Assembly (NCBI GenBank): GCA_019449415.1
Contig: JAGRPP010000017.1
Coordinates: 124,001-188,000 of the forward strand
Direction: 5' to 3'
Length of the DNA: 64,000 nt
Source: Geothrix sp.
GTDB taxonomy: Bacteria; Acidobacteriota; Holophagae; Holophagales; Holophagaceae
A program made the position numbers and the translations under genes. Below are positions 45,021 through 53,562 of this stretch, piece by piece. How positions within the stretch are numbered: the stretch's first letter is position 1; each line of letters starts with the position of its first letter. The notes under the pieces are model-generated. The model searched no databases. It was not told the DNA's origin and was given only the letters and a program-made list of their open reading frames with translations.

Positions 45021-45965
45021 TCAGCCCACCACCGGCATGGCAGCTCCAGAGGCGGCCCGGACACTCCCGCGGGTCACGGCAAAGTCCATGCGCCCCAGGT
45101 TCACGCCGCCGAAACCCACCTGAAACACGAGGGTCTCCCCCTGGGCCTGGGGAAGCTTGGTGGGGGTCTCCAGGAAGGTGTGGCTGTGGCCGCCGATCAC
45201 TGCGTCGATGCCCGGCACCGCCCCGGGCAAGCGCAGGTCGTCGTGGGCGGAATCCTTGTTGCTGTAGCCCAGGTGGGACAGCACCACCACCAGATCCACC
45301 TTCTCGACCTCGCGCAGCCGCTTCACCACGGGCTTCAGGCTCTCGTAGGGGTCCTTCCAGACGATCCCTTCATGGTTCTTGGGGGCCACCAGGCCCGCGA
45401 AGGCCACGCCCACGCCGGTGATGCCCACCTTCAGCCCCGGGAACTTGCGGACGAGGTAGGGCCGGAGGCGCTTCTCGAGGGCGGGGGCGCCCTTGCAGTC
45501 GAAGTTGCAGTTGACGAAGGCGAAGGGCGGGTTGGCGTGCTTGAGCTGCTCCATGGATTCCATGGCCTCCACCAGCATCGCCACGCCGTTGTCGAAATCG
45601 TGGTTGCCCAAGGTGCCCGCGTCGTAGCCCACCATGCGCATGAGCTGGTAGTCCAGGCGGCCTTTGTAGCGGTTGAAGTAGGGCGTGCCCTGGAAGGTGT
45701 CGCCGGCGTCCAGGAGCAGCACGGTCCCCAACTGCTGGCGCAGCTGCCGTACGAGGGTGGCCCGGCGGGCCATGCCGCCCTTGCCACTGATGGCGCCATT
45801 GCCCGGCCCGAAAGGCTCGATGCGGGAGTGGGTGTCGTTGGTGTGGAGCAAGGTGACGCGGCCGGCGGCGGGCCCTTCGGCAGCCCCCATCGAGGCCCGC
45901 AGGGGGGACACCTGGGAGGCGGCAGCGGCGGCGCCGAGGGAGGCTAGGAAATCGCGGCGATCCAT
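45021..45965 (-). CDS. Tat-exported metallophosphoesterase half of a split 5'-nucleotidase
   Basis: A 314-aa protein equal to the N-terminal catalytic domain of UshA-type 5'-nucleotidases. A twin-arginine signal opens it (MDRRDFLASLGAAAAASQ). Metal-binding motifs follow: LLHTNDTHSRIEP (Asp44, His46), LLLDAGDTFQGTP, GTLGNHDFDNG, VVLSHLGYSNKD and VIGGHSHTFLE. It should hydrolyse nucleotides or similar phosphoesters in the periplasm. The substrate-specificity domain is absent and is encoded by the gene just upstream (8-base gap). ATG 45965 is chosen for the Tat motif; the frame extends to 46085 without similarity. Confidence 0.9.
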   Translation of the reverse strand: MDRRDFLASLGAAAAASQVSPLRASMGAAEGPAAGRVTLLHTNDTHSRIEPFGPGNGAISGKGGMARRATLVRQLRQQLGTVLLLDAGDTFQGTPYFNRYKGRLDYQLMRMVGYDAGTLGNHDFDNGVAMLVEAMESMEQLKHANPPFAFVNCNFDCKGAPALEKRLRPYLVRKFPGLKVGITGVGVAFAGLVAPKNHEGIVWKDPYESLKPVVKRLREVEKVDLVVVLSHLGYSNKDSAHDDLRLPGAVPGIDAVIGGHSHTFLETPTKLPQAQGETLVFQVGFGGVNLGRMDFAVTRGSVRAASGAAMPVVG

Positions 45966-45973
45966 GGGGGCCC

Positions 45974-46780
45974 CTACAGCTTCAACTTCTTGTCGCGGAT
46001 GGCTTCTTGGATGGGAACCGGAATCCCGTAGCGGCCCGGGGTCGGGGAGACCAGATCCTTCTTCGCCTTGCCCAGGGCCGTGCACTCATCGAGCAGCATC
46101 TGGCGAAGCGTGACGCCGGTGGTGAACGGCTTGCGCCCTTTCTTCAGCGTGGGGATGGAATCACCGCCGCCGTACAGGTAGTCCGTGGTGGCCACCTTGA
46201 CCGTGGCCTCCGGATCGATGGGACTGCCATCCTCCCAAGTGACGGTGAGGACGGCCTGCTCGGGGGGACCCTCGACCTTCGCCTTCACGCCGGAACAGGG
46301 TTCGCCGCCACGGCGGAGCAGGCCCTCCTTCACGACCTGGATCACCTCGGCGCCCGTGAGCTCGATCACCACCATCTCGTTCTCGAAGGGCATCAGCTCG
46401 AAGATGTCGCCCACCTTGAGCTGTCCCGGCCGCAGGTTGGCGCGCAGGCCTCCGGCATTGGTGATCGCGAACGGGACCGGCGCGCCCACGAGGGGCTGGG
46501 CGGCGCGGCGCATGACATCCGAAACCCAGTAGCCCAGCAGGTTCTCCTCGCCGCGGCGCCCCCGGAAGAGCCCCTGGGGGGCCTCCACCAGCGGCAGGCC
46601 GAAGCTGGCCTTGATCTCCGCCGCCAGGGGGGCGATGACCTTCTGGATGTCGGCATCCTCCGGAATCGCCTCGGTGATGGGGATGACCTCGGTCTTCACG
46701 CTGGGGGGCTGTGCCGCCAGCGGAAGGGAAAGCAGGGACAGGATGAGGAGGGCACGGCCAGGATCAGGCTTCACGGGCAT
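45974..46780 (-). CDS. Sec-exported C-terminal (specificity) half of a split 5'-nucleotidase
   Basis: A 268-aa protein equal to the 5'-nucleotidase C-terminal domain, which binds the nucleoside. A Sec signal peptide (ALLILSLLSLPLAAQ) leads to a mature domain with GYWVSDVMRRAA, ITNAGGLRANLRPGQLKVGDIFELMPFENEMV and TTDYLYGGGDSI, the family's binding loops. In UshA this domain is fused behind the catalytic one. Here the order is reversed in transcription: C-domain first, catalytic domain second. Its ATG overlaps the membrane-protein gene's end by 17 bases. Confidence 0.88.
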   Translation of the reverse strand: MPVKPDPGRALLILSLLSLPLAAQPPSVKTEVIPITEAIPEDADIQKVIAPLAAEIKASFGLPLVEAPQGLFRGRRGEENLLGYWVSDVMRRAAQPLVGAPVPFAITNAGGLRANLRPGQLKVGDIFELMPFENEMVVIELTGAEVIQVVKEGLLRRGGEPCSGVKAKVEGPPEQAVLTVTWEDGSPIDPEATVKVATTDYLYGGGDSIPTLKKGRKPFTTGVTLRQMLLDECTALGKAKKDLVSPTPGRYGIPVPIQEAIRDKKLKL

Positions 46781-47687
46781 CTTCCTTCAAGACCGCCAGG
46801 GCATCCCGCACGGCGGCATCGTGGGTCCAGAAATGGGCGGCGGCACGGAGCAACCAGCCCATCAGCCAGCCGTTGACCAGGGTGACGGTCAGCTGCAGCA
46901 GCAGGAACAGCCAGACCCGGAAGGTGGTGCCGCCCCCCATCCGCCAGGCCAGCAGCAGCACCAGGAAGGGGAGCAGGGCGCGCAGGGCGGCTCCACCGAG
47001 ATTCACGAGACCCCACTGGATCGGGTGCATCCAGAGCCGCAGGAAGCAGTCCACCAGGTGCGCCCAGTAGCCCCGGGAGAGCCCCGCGGCGCGCCCGAGC
47101 CGACAGAACCACCACTGGAGGTTCAGGGCGGCGACGGTCGCCATCACCACCAGCGGACGCCCGAAGAAGGCCATCCAGCCGAGCCCGTCGATGCCCAGGC
47201 CCCCGGCCCAGGCCAGAGCTGAATAGGCCGCCCAGCCCGCCAGGCCCACAGGGAGGAGGCCTATCAGCAGGGTGTCCAGGGCACCCAGCAGCCAGGAACC
47301 GAGCCGAGCCTTCTGTCCGCCCGCTTCCGCCTGGAGGCGCCAGCCGCACCAAAGGACGATCACCAGGCCGACGCCCAGCAGGTGGACCGTCGGCGAATTG
47401 GTCGCGCGGTGCTGGAGCCCGCCATTCACCCACAGCTCCCATATGTCACGGGCGCTGATCCCTTCGCCCCAGTGGCTAGGCAGGGCGCTCCAGCCGGCGG
47501 CCCGACGAAGGTGGCCCGCCCAGCCCAGCGAGGGGCCCAGCAGGACCAGCGCCCAGCCTGCCATGAGGCCCCAGCCCCAGCGGCCGAAGCCGCCGGGCAG
47601 GGCGGGGGCCAGGAAGGACCAGGGCGCCCGGGGCGACAGGGCTTCCTCGGTGTGGATGGTGGTGGGGGGCTCTTCCTCGAAGCTCAT
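46764..47687 (-). CDS. Multi-pass membrane protein of unknown function
   Basis: A 307-aa protein with about six hydrophobic segments (for example WGWGLMAGWALVLLGPSLGW, LLGVGLVIVLWCGW, LLGALDTLLIGLLPVGLAG, ALLPFLVLLLAW, LFLLLQLTVTLVNGWLMGWLL) and short charged loops. No motif is recognised; the arrangement loosely recalls YIP1-like integral proteins. ATG 47687 is used; an ATG at 47711 or TTG at 47714 would add eight or nine residues. It heads the minus-strand operon with the two nucleotidase halves and is divergent from trp. A role at the membrane with the nucleotidase is only inference. Confidence 0.65.
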   Translation of the reverse strand: MSFEEEPPTTIHTEEALSPRAPWSFLAPALPGGFGRWGWGLMAGWALVLLGPSLGWAGHLRRAAGWSALPSHWGEGISARDIWELWVNGGLQHRATNSPTVHLLGVGLVIVLWCGWRLQAEAGGQKARLGSWLLGALDTLLIGLLPVGLAGWAAYSALAWAGGLGIDGLGWMAFFGRPLVVMATVAALNLQWWFCRLGRAAGLSRGYWAHLVDCFLRLWMHPIQWGLVNLGGAALRALLPFLVLLLAWRMGGGTTFRVWLFLLLQLTVTLVNGWLMGWLLRAAAHFWTHDAAVRDALAVLKEDAREA

Positions 47688-47721
47688 GGCCGTCCGCAAG
47701 CAATCCTTCATCAAACCACAC

Positions 47722-47751
47722 TTGACAGGGCCGGGGCCGGTGGGGTTTCAT
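47722..47751 (+). promoter_or_regulatory. trp operon promoter
   Basis: A perfect -35 box TTGACA (47722-47727) is followed after 18 bases by TTTCAT (47746-47751, 4 of 6 matches to TATAAT). Transcription should begin near 47757-47760, at or next to the leader-peptide ATG (47759). The upstream membrane-protein gene is divergent, so this short region serves trp. Confidence 0.65.
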
Positions 47752-47758
47752 CGCATCC

Positions 47759-47851
47759 ATGCTGCTGTCCTTCCCCTTCCTGCGCCGGGGCCTCCTTTTC
47801 GGGGCCTATTGGTGGCGCGTGGGTTCGGACGGCTCCCTTGGCGAGGCCTGA
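47759..47851 (+). CDS. trpL: trp operon leader peptide
   Basis: A 30-codon frame whose product contains tandem tryptophans in AYWWRV (TGG TGG at 47810-47815), followed by 11 more codons and TGA at 47849-47851. It lies just upstream of an intrinsic terminator and trpE, the classic attenuator layout: scarce Trp-tRNA stalls the ribosome at the Trp pair and lets transcription continue. No ribosome site precedes the ATG, and the predicted transcript begins at about the A of ATG, so it may be translated as a leaderless message. No sequence similarity to known leaders is required or claimed beyond the Trp pair. Confidence 0.8.
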   Translation: MLLSFPFLRRGLLFGAYWWRVGSDGSLGEA

Positions 47852-47882
47852 CGGCCGCTGCCACCCCGGACCTTCCGAGCCC
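47821..47882 (+). promoter_or_regulatory. Candidate antiterminator pairing of the trp attenuator
   Basis: Bases 47821-47829 (gggttcgga) pair with 47874-47882 (tccgagccc) over 9 bp with one G-U, and the right side overlaps the terminator's left arm (47878-47886), so the two structures exclude each other. In addition, the Trp-codon segment ggtggc (47811-47816) can pair with gccacc (47860-47865). The left arm begins only 5 bases after the second Trp codon, closer than in E. coli, so part of it may lie under a stalled ribosome. Confidence 0.55.
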
Positions 47883-47904
47883 GACCCCATGGTCGGGCTT
47901 TTTT
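47878..47904 (+). terminator. trp attenuator terminator
   Basis: AGCCCGACC and GGTCGGGCT form a perfect 9-bp stem with a CCAT loop, directly followed by a run of six T (47899-47904). This is a strong intrinsic terminator, placed 27 bases after the leader-peptide stop and 17 bases before the trpE ATG. Confidence 0.9.
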
Positions 47905-47920
47905 GCATTTGGATGACCCC

Positions 47921-49306
47921 ATGCACCTAATCCGCCACCCCTTTCCCGCCGACCTGCTGACGCCCCTGGCCGCCTACCTGGCCCTGCGGCCGGTCGGAGC
48001 CAGCCTCCTGTTGGAGTCCTGCGATCAGGGCGAACGGGTGGGTCGCCACAGCTTCGTGCTGCTGGAAGGTCCGGCGGAATGCCGCCTGGCTCCTCCTGCC
48101 CGGGGTTGGACCGAGGCTCTGCGGGATCTCGCCGGGACCTCGCCGTCCGGGGCGATCCATGATCCCGGCGCCGAGCTCCCCGCGCTCCGGGAGCCCCTCC
48201 CCATCGGCGTCGGGTGTGCGGGCTATCTCGGTTTCGAGGCCATGGGCGCCCGGGAGCCCACCCTTCCGCTACCCGCCCGCGACGGGCTGGGCTTGCCGGG
48301 CCTCTGGGTGAAGCGTTTCGACACGGCTCTGGTCTTCGACCACTTGCACCAGGTCGCCGAGTTGCAGACCGTGGATGGCGATGCCGAGGCCGGTTTCCGG
48401 CGCCTGCGGGAGCTGCGGGCCCGGCTGCTGGCGGGCGTGCGCGATCCGGGACCCGGCACCTCCCACCCGAGGGCGCAGGCCCTGACGGCCCGCGAGGCCT
48501 ACGAGCGTGCGGTGACCCAGGCCCAGGAGCGCATCCTCGATGGCGACATCTACCAGCTGGTGCCCAGTCAGCGCTTCCGCGTGGAGGATCCGCCGCTCCC
48601 CCTGGAGGCTTACCGCCGCCTGCGCCGGTTGAACCCGAGCCCTTATGGCTTCCTGCTCGAATGGGGGGATTTCGCCCTGGTGGGCGCCTCCCCCGAGATG
48701 CTGGTGCGGGTGCAGGACGGCGAGGCCGAGACCCTGCCCATCGCCGGCACGGTGCCCAGGGGCGCCAACGCTGAGGAGGACGCCGCCCGCTTCGAGGCCC
48801 TGAAGCGGGATCCGAAGGAGCTGGCCGAACACCAGATGCTGGTGGACCTGGCCCGCAACGACCTGGGCCGCGTGGCCGTGCCCGGCGGAGTCCGGGTGGA
48901 GAAACCCCTGGCCCTCCAGCGCACCAGCCATGTCCTGCACCTCACCACCACGGTGAAGGCGAAGCTGCGGGCAGGCGTGGATGCCCTGGATGTGCTGGCG
49001 GCGGCGTTCCCCGCGGGCACCGTGAGCGGCGCCCCCAAACTCCGGGCCTGCCAGCGCATCGCCGAACTGGAAGGCGAGGTCCGCGGACCTTACGGCGGCG
49101 TGCTGCTGCGGCTGGGGACGGACGGCATCCTGGACACGGCCCTCATCCTCCGCACGGCGGTCTACGCCGGGGGCGTCGCCTACCTCCAGGCCGGGGCCGG
49201 CGTGGTGCGGGCCTCGAAACCGGAATCCGAATACTTCGAGACCCTGCACAAGCTGGGCGCCGTCGCCCAGGCTCTTGGGGTCCAGCTGCCCGGAGCCTCG
49301 CGATGA
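47921..49306 (+). CDS. trpE: Anthranilate synthase component I
   Basis: A 461-aa chorismate-using enzyme that, with TrpG, makes anthranilate, the first step of tryptophan synthesis. The C-terminal chorismate-binding fold is clear: DGDIYQLVPSQRF, LVGASPEMLVRV, LPIAGTVPRG, DLARNDLGRVA, and FPAGTVSGAPKLRA near the end. The N-terminal part (about 1-180) holds the feedback region; SLLLESCDQG resembles the LLES tryptophan-binding motif. ATG 47921 fits the N-terminus (an upstream ATG at 47903 lies by the terminator's T run). It is the first enzyme gene after the attenuator and overlaps trpG by ATGA. Confidence 0.97.
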   Translation: MHLIRHPFPADLLTPLAAYLALRPVGASLLLESCDQGERVGRHSFVLLEGPAECRLAPPARGWTEALRDLAGTSPSGAIHDPGAELPALREPLPIGVGCAGYLGFEAMGAREPTLPLPARDGLGLPGLWVKRFDTALVFDHLHQVAELQTVDGDAEAGFRRLRELRARLLAGVRDPGPGTSHPRAQALTAREAYERAVTQAQERILDGDIYQLVPSQRFRVEDPPLPLEAYRRLRRLNPSPYGFLLEWGDFALVGASPEMLVRVQDGEAETLPIAGTVPRGANAEEDAARFEALKRDPKELAEHQMLVDLARNDLGRVAVPGGVRVEKPLALQRTSHVLHLTTTVKAKLRAGVDALDVLAAAFPAGTVSGAPKLRACQRIAELEGEVRGPYGGVLLRLGTDGILDTALILRTAVYAGGVAYLQAGAGVVRASKPESEYFETLHKLGAVAQALGVQLPGASR

Positions 49307-49878
49307 TCCTCCTGATCGATGCCCTGGATTCCTTCACCTACAACCTGGTGCAGGCCTTCGAGACGCTGGGGATGCCGGTGCGCGTGGCCCGCCACGACGC
49401 CCTCGGCCTCGAGGAGGCCAAGGCCCTCCGGCCTGAAGCCGTGGTCCTGTCACCGGGGCCGGGCCACCCCACGGAAAGCCCCGCCCACATGGCCCTGGCG
49501 GGCTCGGATTGGGACATCCCGCTGCTGGGCGTCTGCCTGGGGCATCAGGCCCTGGCGGCGGCCACGGGGGGCCGGGTCATCCGCGCCCTCGAGCCCCTGC
49601 ACGGCGAGGCCACGCCCCTGGAGCACGAGGGCACCGGGCTCTTCCTGGGGCTGGCGCCGGGCCTGCCCGTGGGCCGCTACCACAGCCTCATCGCCGAGCC
49701 GGCCTCGCTGCCCGCCTGCTGGCGCGTGACAGGCCGCAGCCCCGGTGGCGAAATCATGGCCATGGCCCACCGCCAGCTGCCCCGCTGGGGCGTGCAGTTC
49801 CACCCCGAAAGCATCCTCACGCCGGACGGCCCGGCCATGCTCGCCAACTTCCTCCGGATGGCCAAGGAATCCCGATGA
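49303..49878 (+). CDS. trpG: Anthranilate synthase component II (glutamine amidotransferase)
   Basis: A 191-aa class I glutamine amidotransferase that feeds ammonia to TrpE. ILLIDALDSFTYNLVQAFE opens it. The nucleophile Cys lies in LLGVCLGHQAL (about residue 75-80), and the His-Glu pair in WGVQFHPESILTP. The PGPGHP block near 50 is typical. It may also serve p-aminobenzoate synthesis, as no separate pabA is in view. ATG 49303 and the stop each overlap the neighbours by 4 bases. Confidence 0.97.
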   Translation: MILLIDALDSFTYNLVQAFETLGMPVRVARHDALGLEEAKALRPEAVVLSPGPGHPTESPAHMALAGSDWDIPLLGVCLGHQALAAATGGRVIRALEPLHGEATPLEHEGTGLFLGLAPGLPVGRYHSLIAEPASLPACWRVTGRSPGGEIMAMAHRQLPRWGVQFHPESILTPDGPAMLANFLRMAKESR

Positions 49879-50933
49879 CCCTGCTCACCACGCACAACCC
49901 CATTCGTCCGCTGCCCGAGGCCACGGCCTCGGAGCTCATGCGCATCTTCATCGACCAGGACACAGATGCCCTGCTGGTGGGGGCCTGCCTGGCCCTGCTG
50001 GCCCAGCGGGTGCCCGAGGCCCACGAACTGGCGGCCTTCGCCGCGGCCCTGTCCGAAGTGGCCGAGCCGTTCCCGATCGTGCCTGAAGGCGCTCTCGACA
50101 CCTGCGGTACTGGCGGCGACGGCGCGTCCACCGCCAACCTCAGCACCCTGTCGGCCCTGCTGCTGGCGCACCTCGGCGTCCCCATCATCAAGCATGGGAA
50201 CCGCGCCGCCACCAGCGTCTGCGGCAGCGCCGACCTGCTGGAGGGGCTGGGCTACGACCTGGCCCGGGCCAGCGCCGACCTGTCGCAGGACCTGCGTGCC
50301 CACGGTTTCGCTTTCCTGTTCGCCCCGGCCTATCACCCCTTGCTGGGGCGCCTGCGGGAGATCCGCCGCCGGCTGGGGATCCCCACCATCTTCAACCTGC
50401 TGGGCCCTCTCCTGAATCCCGCGAACCCGCCCCTGCAGCTGCTGGGCGTGGCCCGCGAGGAGCTTCTGGTTCCCATGGCTGGGGCCCTGGCCCAGCGGCC
50501 GACCCTGCGGCGGGCCTTCGTGATCCACGGCAAGGATGCCGAGGGGAGGGGGCTGGATGAAGCCTCCATCGAAGGGCCTACCATGGTCCAGCCCGTGGTG
50601 GATGGGCGGGTCCAGGCCCCCCAGGTGCTGGTGCCCCGGGAACTGGGCATCGGCCAGCCGCAACGGCATGCCCTGCGCATCGCGGACCGGGCCGAAGCCC
50701 TCGCCGTGGCCCGGGGCATCTTCGGCGGGATGGGTCACGCGGACTTCCGGCCTGCGGTGGCGGATGCGGTGGCCCTGCAGGCGGGACTCGGCCTGCTGCT
50801 CCATCGGAATCGAGGGCTCGAGGACCTGCCTCGGGCCTACCAGGAGACACGGGCCGCCCTGAACCGGGGGTTCACGCCGCCATTCCCCACCCCGGGTCCC
50901 ACCTCGAACGCTGCCATGGAGGTGCAGCCATGA
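49875..50933 (+). CDS. trpD: Anthranilate phosphoribosyltransferase
   Basis: A 352-aa enzyme joining anthranilate to PRPP. The PRPP loop is DTCGTGGDGASTANLST (about 75-91), with KHGNRAATSVCGSADLLEGLG and the helical C-domain IFNLLGPLLNPANP. It is a stand-alone TrpD, not fused to TrpG as in E. coli. The C-terminus carries about twenty extra Pro-rich residues (PPFPTPGPTS). ATG 49875 overlaps trpG by 4 bases, and its stop overlaps trpC by 4. Confidence 0.97.
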   Translation: MTLLTTHNPIRPLPEATASELMRIFIDQDTDALLVGACLALLAQRVPEAHELAAFAAALSEVAEPFPIVPEGALDTCGTGGDGASTANLSTLSALLLAHLGVPIIKHGNRAATSVCGSADLLEGLGYDLARASADLSQDLRAHGFAFLFAPAYHPLLGRLREIRRRLGIPTIFNLLGPLLNPANPPLQLLGVAREELLVPMAGALAQRPTLRRAFVIHGKDAEGRGLDEASIEGPTMVQPVVDGRVQAPQVLVPRELGIGQPQRHALRIADRAEALAVARGIFGGMGHADFRPAVADAVALQAGLGLLLHRNRGLEDLPRAYQETRAALNRGFTPPFPTPGPTSNAAMEVQP

Positions 50934-51763
50934 GCCGCCTTCCCGATCCCGCCCTGTTGGTGGGGGAGACGGGCCTCTCCTCCCGATCCCACCTCCTGCG
51001 GGTGCTGATCGCGGAACTCGCACGGGTCCGCCAAATGGCCACGCCTTCCCCGACCAGGCCCCGGCTCACCGGAGGCGGGCCCTTCGAAGCCGCCTTGCGG
51101 CGCGATGGGGTTGAGAAGGGCGGTGCGGTCATCGCCGAATACAAGCAGGCTTCGCCTTCCCTCGGCCCTTTCGCCGCCGGCACGCCGCTGCTGCCCCAGC
51201 TCCGGGCCTATCTCGAGGGCGGCGCCGCGGCCTTCTCCATCCTCGCGGAGCCCTTCCTCTTCCGAGGCGACGCCAACCACATCCGCCTCGCGGCAGAACT
51301 CGACCGGCCCCGGCTCTACAAGGGCTTCGTGATCGCCGAGGCTCAGCTGGCCGAGGCGGAAGCCAGCGGTGCCGAGGCCGTGCTGCTCATCGCCCGCGTG
51401 CTCAAGGGCCACACGGCGGCCTTTGCGGAGGCGGCGCGCGCCCGCGGCCTGGAGCCCCTGGTGGAACTGCACGATCTCACGGAGGTGGCCTTCGCCCAGG
51501 AGGCCCAGGCCCGACTGGTGGGCATCAACGCCCGGGACCTCTCGACCTTCAACCTCGGCGTGCCCACGGCCGAGCCCCTGCGCAGGGCCTTTCCGGAGGC
51601 CGTGCTGATCCGCGAATCCGGACTCGCCACGCCGGAGGACGCGCGCACCGCGCTGCGGGCCGGCTTCGATGCGGTGCTCATCGGCGAGGCGCTCATGCGG
51701 AGCCCGGACCCGAAGGGGTTCCTGGAGCGCGTCTTCGCCGACCTCCGGCAGGAGGCCCGATGA
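50930..51763 (+). CDS. trpC: Indole-3-glycerol phosphate synthase
   Basis: A 277-aa TIM-barrel enzyme closing the indole ring. VIAEYKQASPSLGPF (about 65-79) holds the catalytic lysine and phosphate loop, FLFRGDANHIRLA and LLIARVLKG follow, and VGINARDLSTFN and LIRESGLATPEDA complete the barrel signature. The usual KxxSPSxG motif has KQASPSLG here. It is separate from trpF, unlike the E. coli fusion. Both ends overlap neighbours by ATGA. Confidence 0.96.
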   Translation: MSRLPDPALLVGETGLSSRSHLLRVLIAELARVRQMATPSPTRPRLTGGGPFEAALRRDGVEKGGAVIAEYKQASPSLGPFAAGTPLLPQLRAYLEGGAAAFSILAEPFLFRGDANHIRLAAELDRPRLYKGFVIAEAQLAEAEASGAEAVLLIARVLKGHTAAFAEAARARGLEPLVELHDLTEVAFAQEAQARLVGINARDLSTFNLGVPTAEPLRRAFPEAVLIRESGLATPEDARTALRAGFDAVLIGEALMRSPDPKGFLERVFADLRQEAR

Positions 51764-52380
51764 GCCTGCTGGCCAAGGTCTGCGGCCTCACCACGGCCGA
51801 GGATGTGGCCTTCGCCGTGGACGGGGGCGCGGACCTGCTGGGGTTCGTGGCGCATCCGCCCAGTCCGCGCCACTGCGCGGACCTCACTGTGGCGAAGGCC
51901 GGCCTCGGTCGCGCGGTACTCGTGGCCGTGGTGGGACACGCTGAAGATCTGCTCGACTTGGCGCGGCGCCACGGGTTCCGCCGCGTACAGCCCTACTTGC
52001 CGGCCGCCGAGCGGGAGCGCGGCGTGACCCTGCTGCGGGAGGCCGGGCTCTTCGTCCTGCTGCCCTGGCCCGACGAGCCCGGCCAGGCGGCCATTCCCGC
52101 GGACCTCTACCTCTGGGAGTCCAGCCCCGCGCAAACCGGCGTGGCCGGGGGCTCGGGCCAGGGCCACGGCATGCTCTTCCCTCCGCCAGGTCCCTTCCTG
52201 CTCGCCGGCGGGCTGGATGGTGCCGCTCTCGCCACCCGCGCCGCGGCCCTGCCACCCTCCGTCCGCCTTCAGTTGCGAGGCTTCGACGCGGCCAGCCGGC
52301 TGGAGTCCTCCCCAGGCCGCAAGGACGCCGCAAAAGTCGGCGCGTTCATCACCGCCGCCCACCATCTGGAGCACCCATGA
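51760..52380 (+). CDS. trpF: Phosphoribosylanthranilate isomerase
   Basis: A 206-aa TIM barrel doing the Amadori rearrangement before ring closure. The catalytic Cys is in KVCGLTTAEDV (Cys7 region). ADLLGFVAHPPSPRHC replaces the usual GxIFxxxSPR, and the last strands (FLLAGGLDGAALA, RLQLRGFDAASRLESSPGRKD) hold the general acid and phosphate site. The family's usual GVDxSSGVE reads GFDAASRLESSPG. Overlaps trpC and trpB by 4 bases each. Confidence 0.94.
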   Translation: MSLLAKVCGLTTAEDVAFAVDGGADLLGFVAHPPSPRHCADLTVAKAGLGRAVLVAVVGHAEDLLDLARRHGFRRVQPYLPAAERERGVTLLREAGLFVLLPWPDEPGQAAIPADLYLWESSPAQTGVAGGSGQGHGMLFPPPGPFLLAGGLDGAALATRAAALPPSVRLQLRGFDAASRLESSPGRKDAAKVGAFITAAHHLEHP

Positions 52381-53561
52381 CCACCAGATTCGAACTCCCC
52401 ACGCGATTCGGGACACAGGCTCTAGGCGGCTGCTACGCACCGGAAACGCTCATGCAGCCGCTGCTCGACCTGGAGGCCGCCTTCCTCGCGGCCTCCTTCG
52501 ATCCCGCCTTCGTCGCCGAGCTGAAGTCGGAGCTGCGCCACTTCGTGGGTCGGCCCACGCCGCTCACGGCTGCGCCGCGCCTGGCCGGAAAGCTGGGCCT
52601 GAAGGCGCTCTTCCTCAAGCGCGAGGACCTCACCCACACGGGCGCCCACAAGATCAACAACGCCCTGGCCCAGGCCCTCCTGGCGCGGCGCATGGGCAAG
52701 ACGGAGATCATCGCGGAAACCGGCGCGGGGCAGCATGGCGTGGCCACGGCGGCGGCCTGCGCCCGGCTGGGACTGTCCTGCACCGTCTACATGGGTGTCA
52801 CCGACATGGCCCGCCAGGCGCCGAATGTGGCGCGGATGCGGCTCTTCGGCACCCAGGTCGTGCCCGTGGAAGCAGGGCAGGGCACGCTCAAGGAGGCGGT
52901 GAATGAGGCCCTGCGGGCCTGGGCTGGCCGCTGCGACCGTGCCCACTACATTTTGGGTTCCGCCCTGGGGCCCCATCCGTTCCCGACCCTGGTGCGCAGC
53001 TTCCAGACGGTGATTGGCGAGGAAGCCCGGGCGCAGGTGCTGGAGCAGTCCGGGCATTTGCCCGAGGTCGTCCTCGCCTGCGCCGGCGGCGGCAGCAACG
53101 GCCTGGGCTTGCTGGTGCCCTTCCTGGGCGACGGCCTGCGCCGGGTGGCCGTCGAGGCTGGTGGCCATGGTCCGGCGCTGGGCGAGCACGCGGCCCGGCT
53201 CGACGGAGGCCGCATGGGCGTCCTGCATGGCTGCAAGACCCTGCTGCTCCAGGACGAGCACGGCCACACGGCGGAGACCGCCAGCATCAGCGCCGGGCTG
53301 GACTACCCTGCGCTGGGCCCTGAGCTCGCGGCCCTGGCGCTGGACGGCCAGGTGGAGGTGCGCCGCGCCTCCGATGACGAAGCCCTGGCCGGGGCGCGCC
53401 TGCTCTGCGAAAGCGAAGGCATCCTGCCGGCCCTGGAGAGCAGCCATGCCCTGGCCCTGCTGCCCGCCTTCGCCGCCGAAGGCGCTGCCACCATCCTGCT
53501 GGGCCTCAGCGGCCGAGGCGACAAGGACCTGTCCACCTATCAGTCGCGCCTGGGGATCTGA
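52377..53561 (+). CDS. trpB: Tryptophan synthase beta subunit
   Basis: A 394-aa PLP enzyme making tryptophan from indole and serine. Schiff-base Lys92 lies in HTGAHKINNALAQ. The serine-binding ETGAGQHGVATA, the PLP-phosphate loop CAGGGSNGLGL and the C-terminal GRGDKDLSTY are all present. It is the standard TrpB1 type, which works with TrpA through an indole tunnel. Its start overlaps trpF by 4 bases, and trpA begins one base after its stop. Confidence 0.98.
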   Translation: MTTRFELPTRFGTQALGGCYAPETLMQPLLDLEAAFLAASFDPAFVAELKSELRHFVGRPTPLTAAPRLAGKLGLKALFLKREDLTHTGAHKINNALAQALLARRMGKTEIIAETGAGQHGVATAAACARLGLSCTVYMGVTDMARQAPNVARMRLFGTQVVPVEAGQGTLKEAVNEALRAWAGRCDRAHYILGSALGPHPFPTLVRSFQTVIGEEARAQVLEQSGHLPEVVLACAGGGSNGLGLLVPFLGDGLRRVAVEAGGHGPALGEHAARLDGGRMGVLHGCKTLLLQDEHGHTAETASISAGLDYPALGPELAALALDGQVEVRRASDDEALAGARLLCESEGILPALESSHALALLPAFAAEGAATILLGLSGRGDKDLSTYQSRLGI

Positions 53562-53562
53562 G

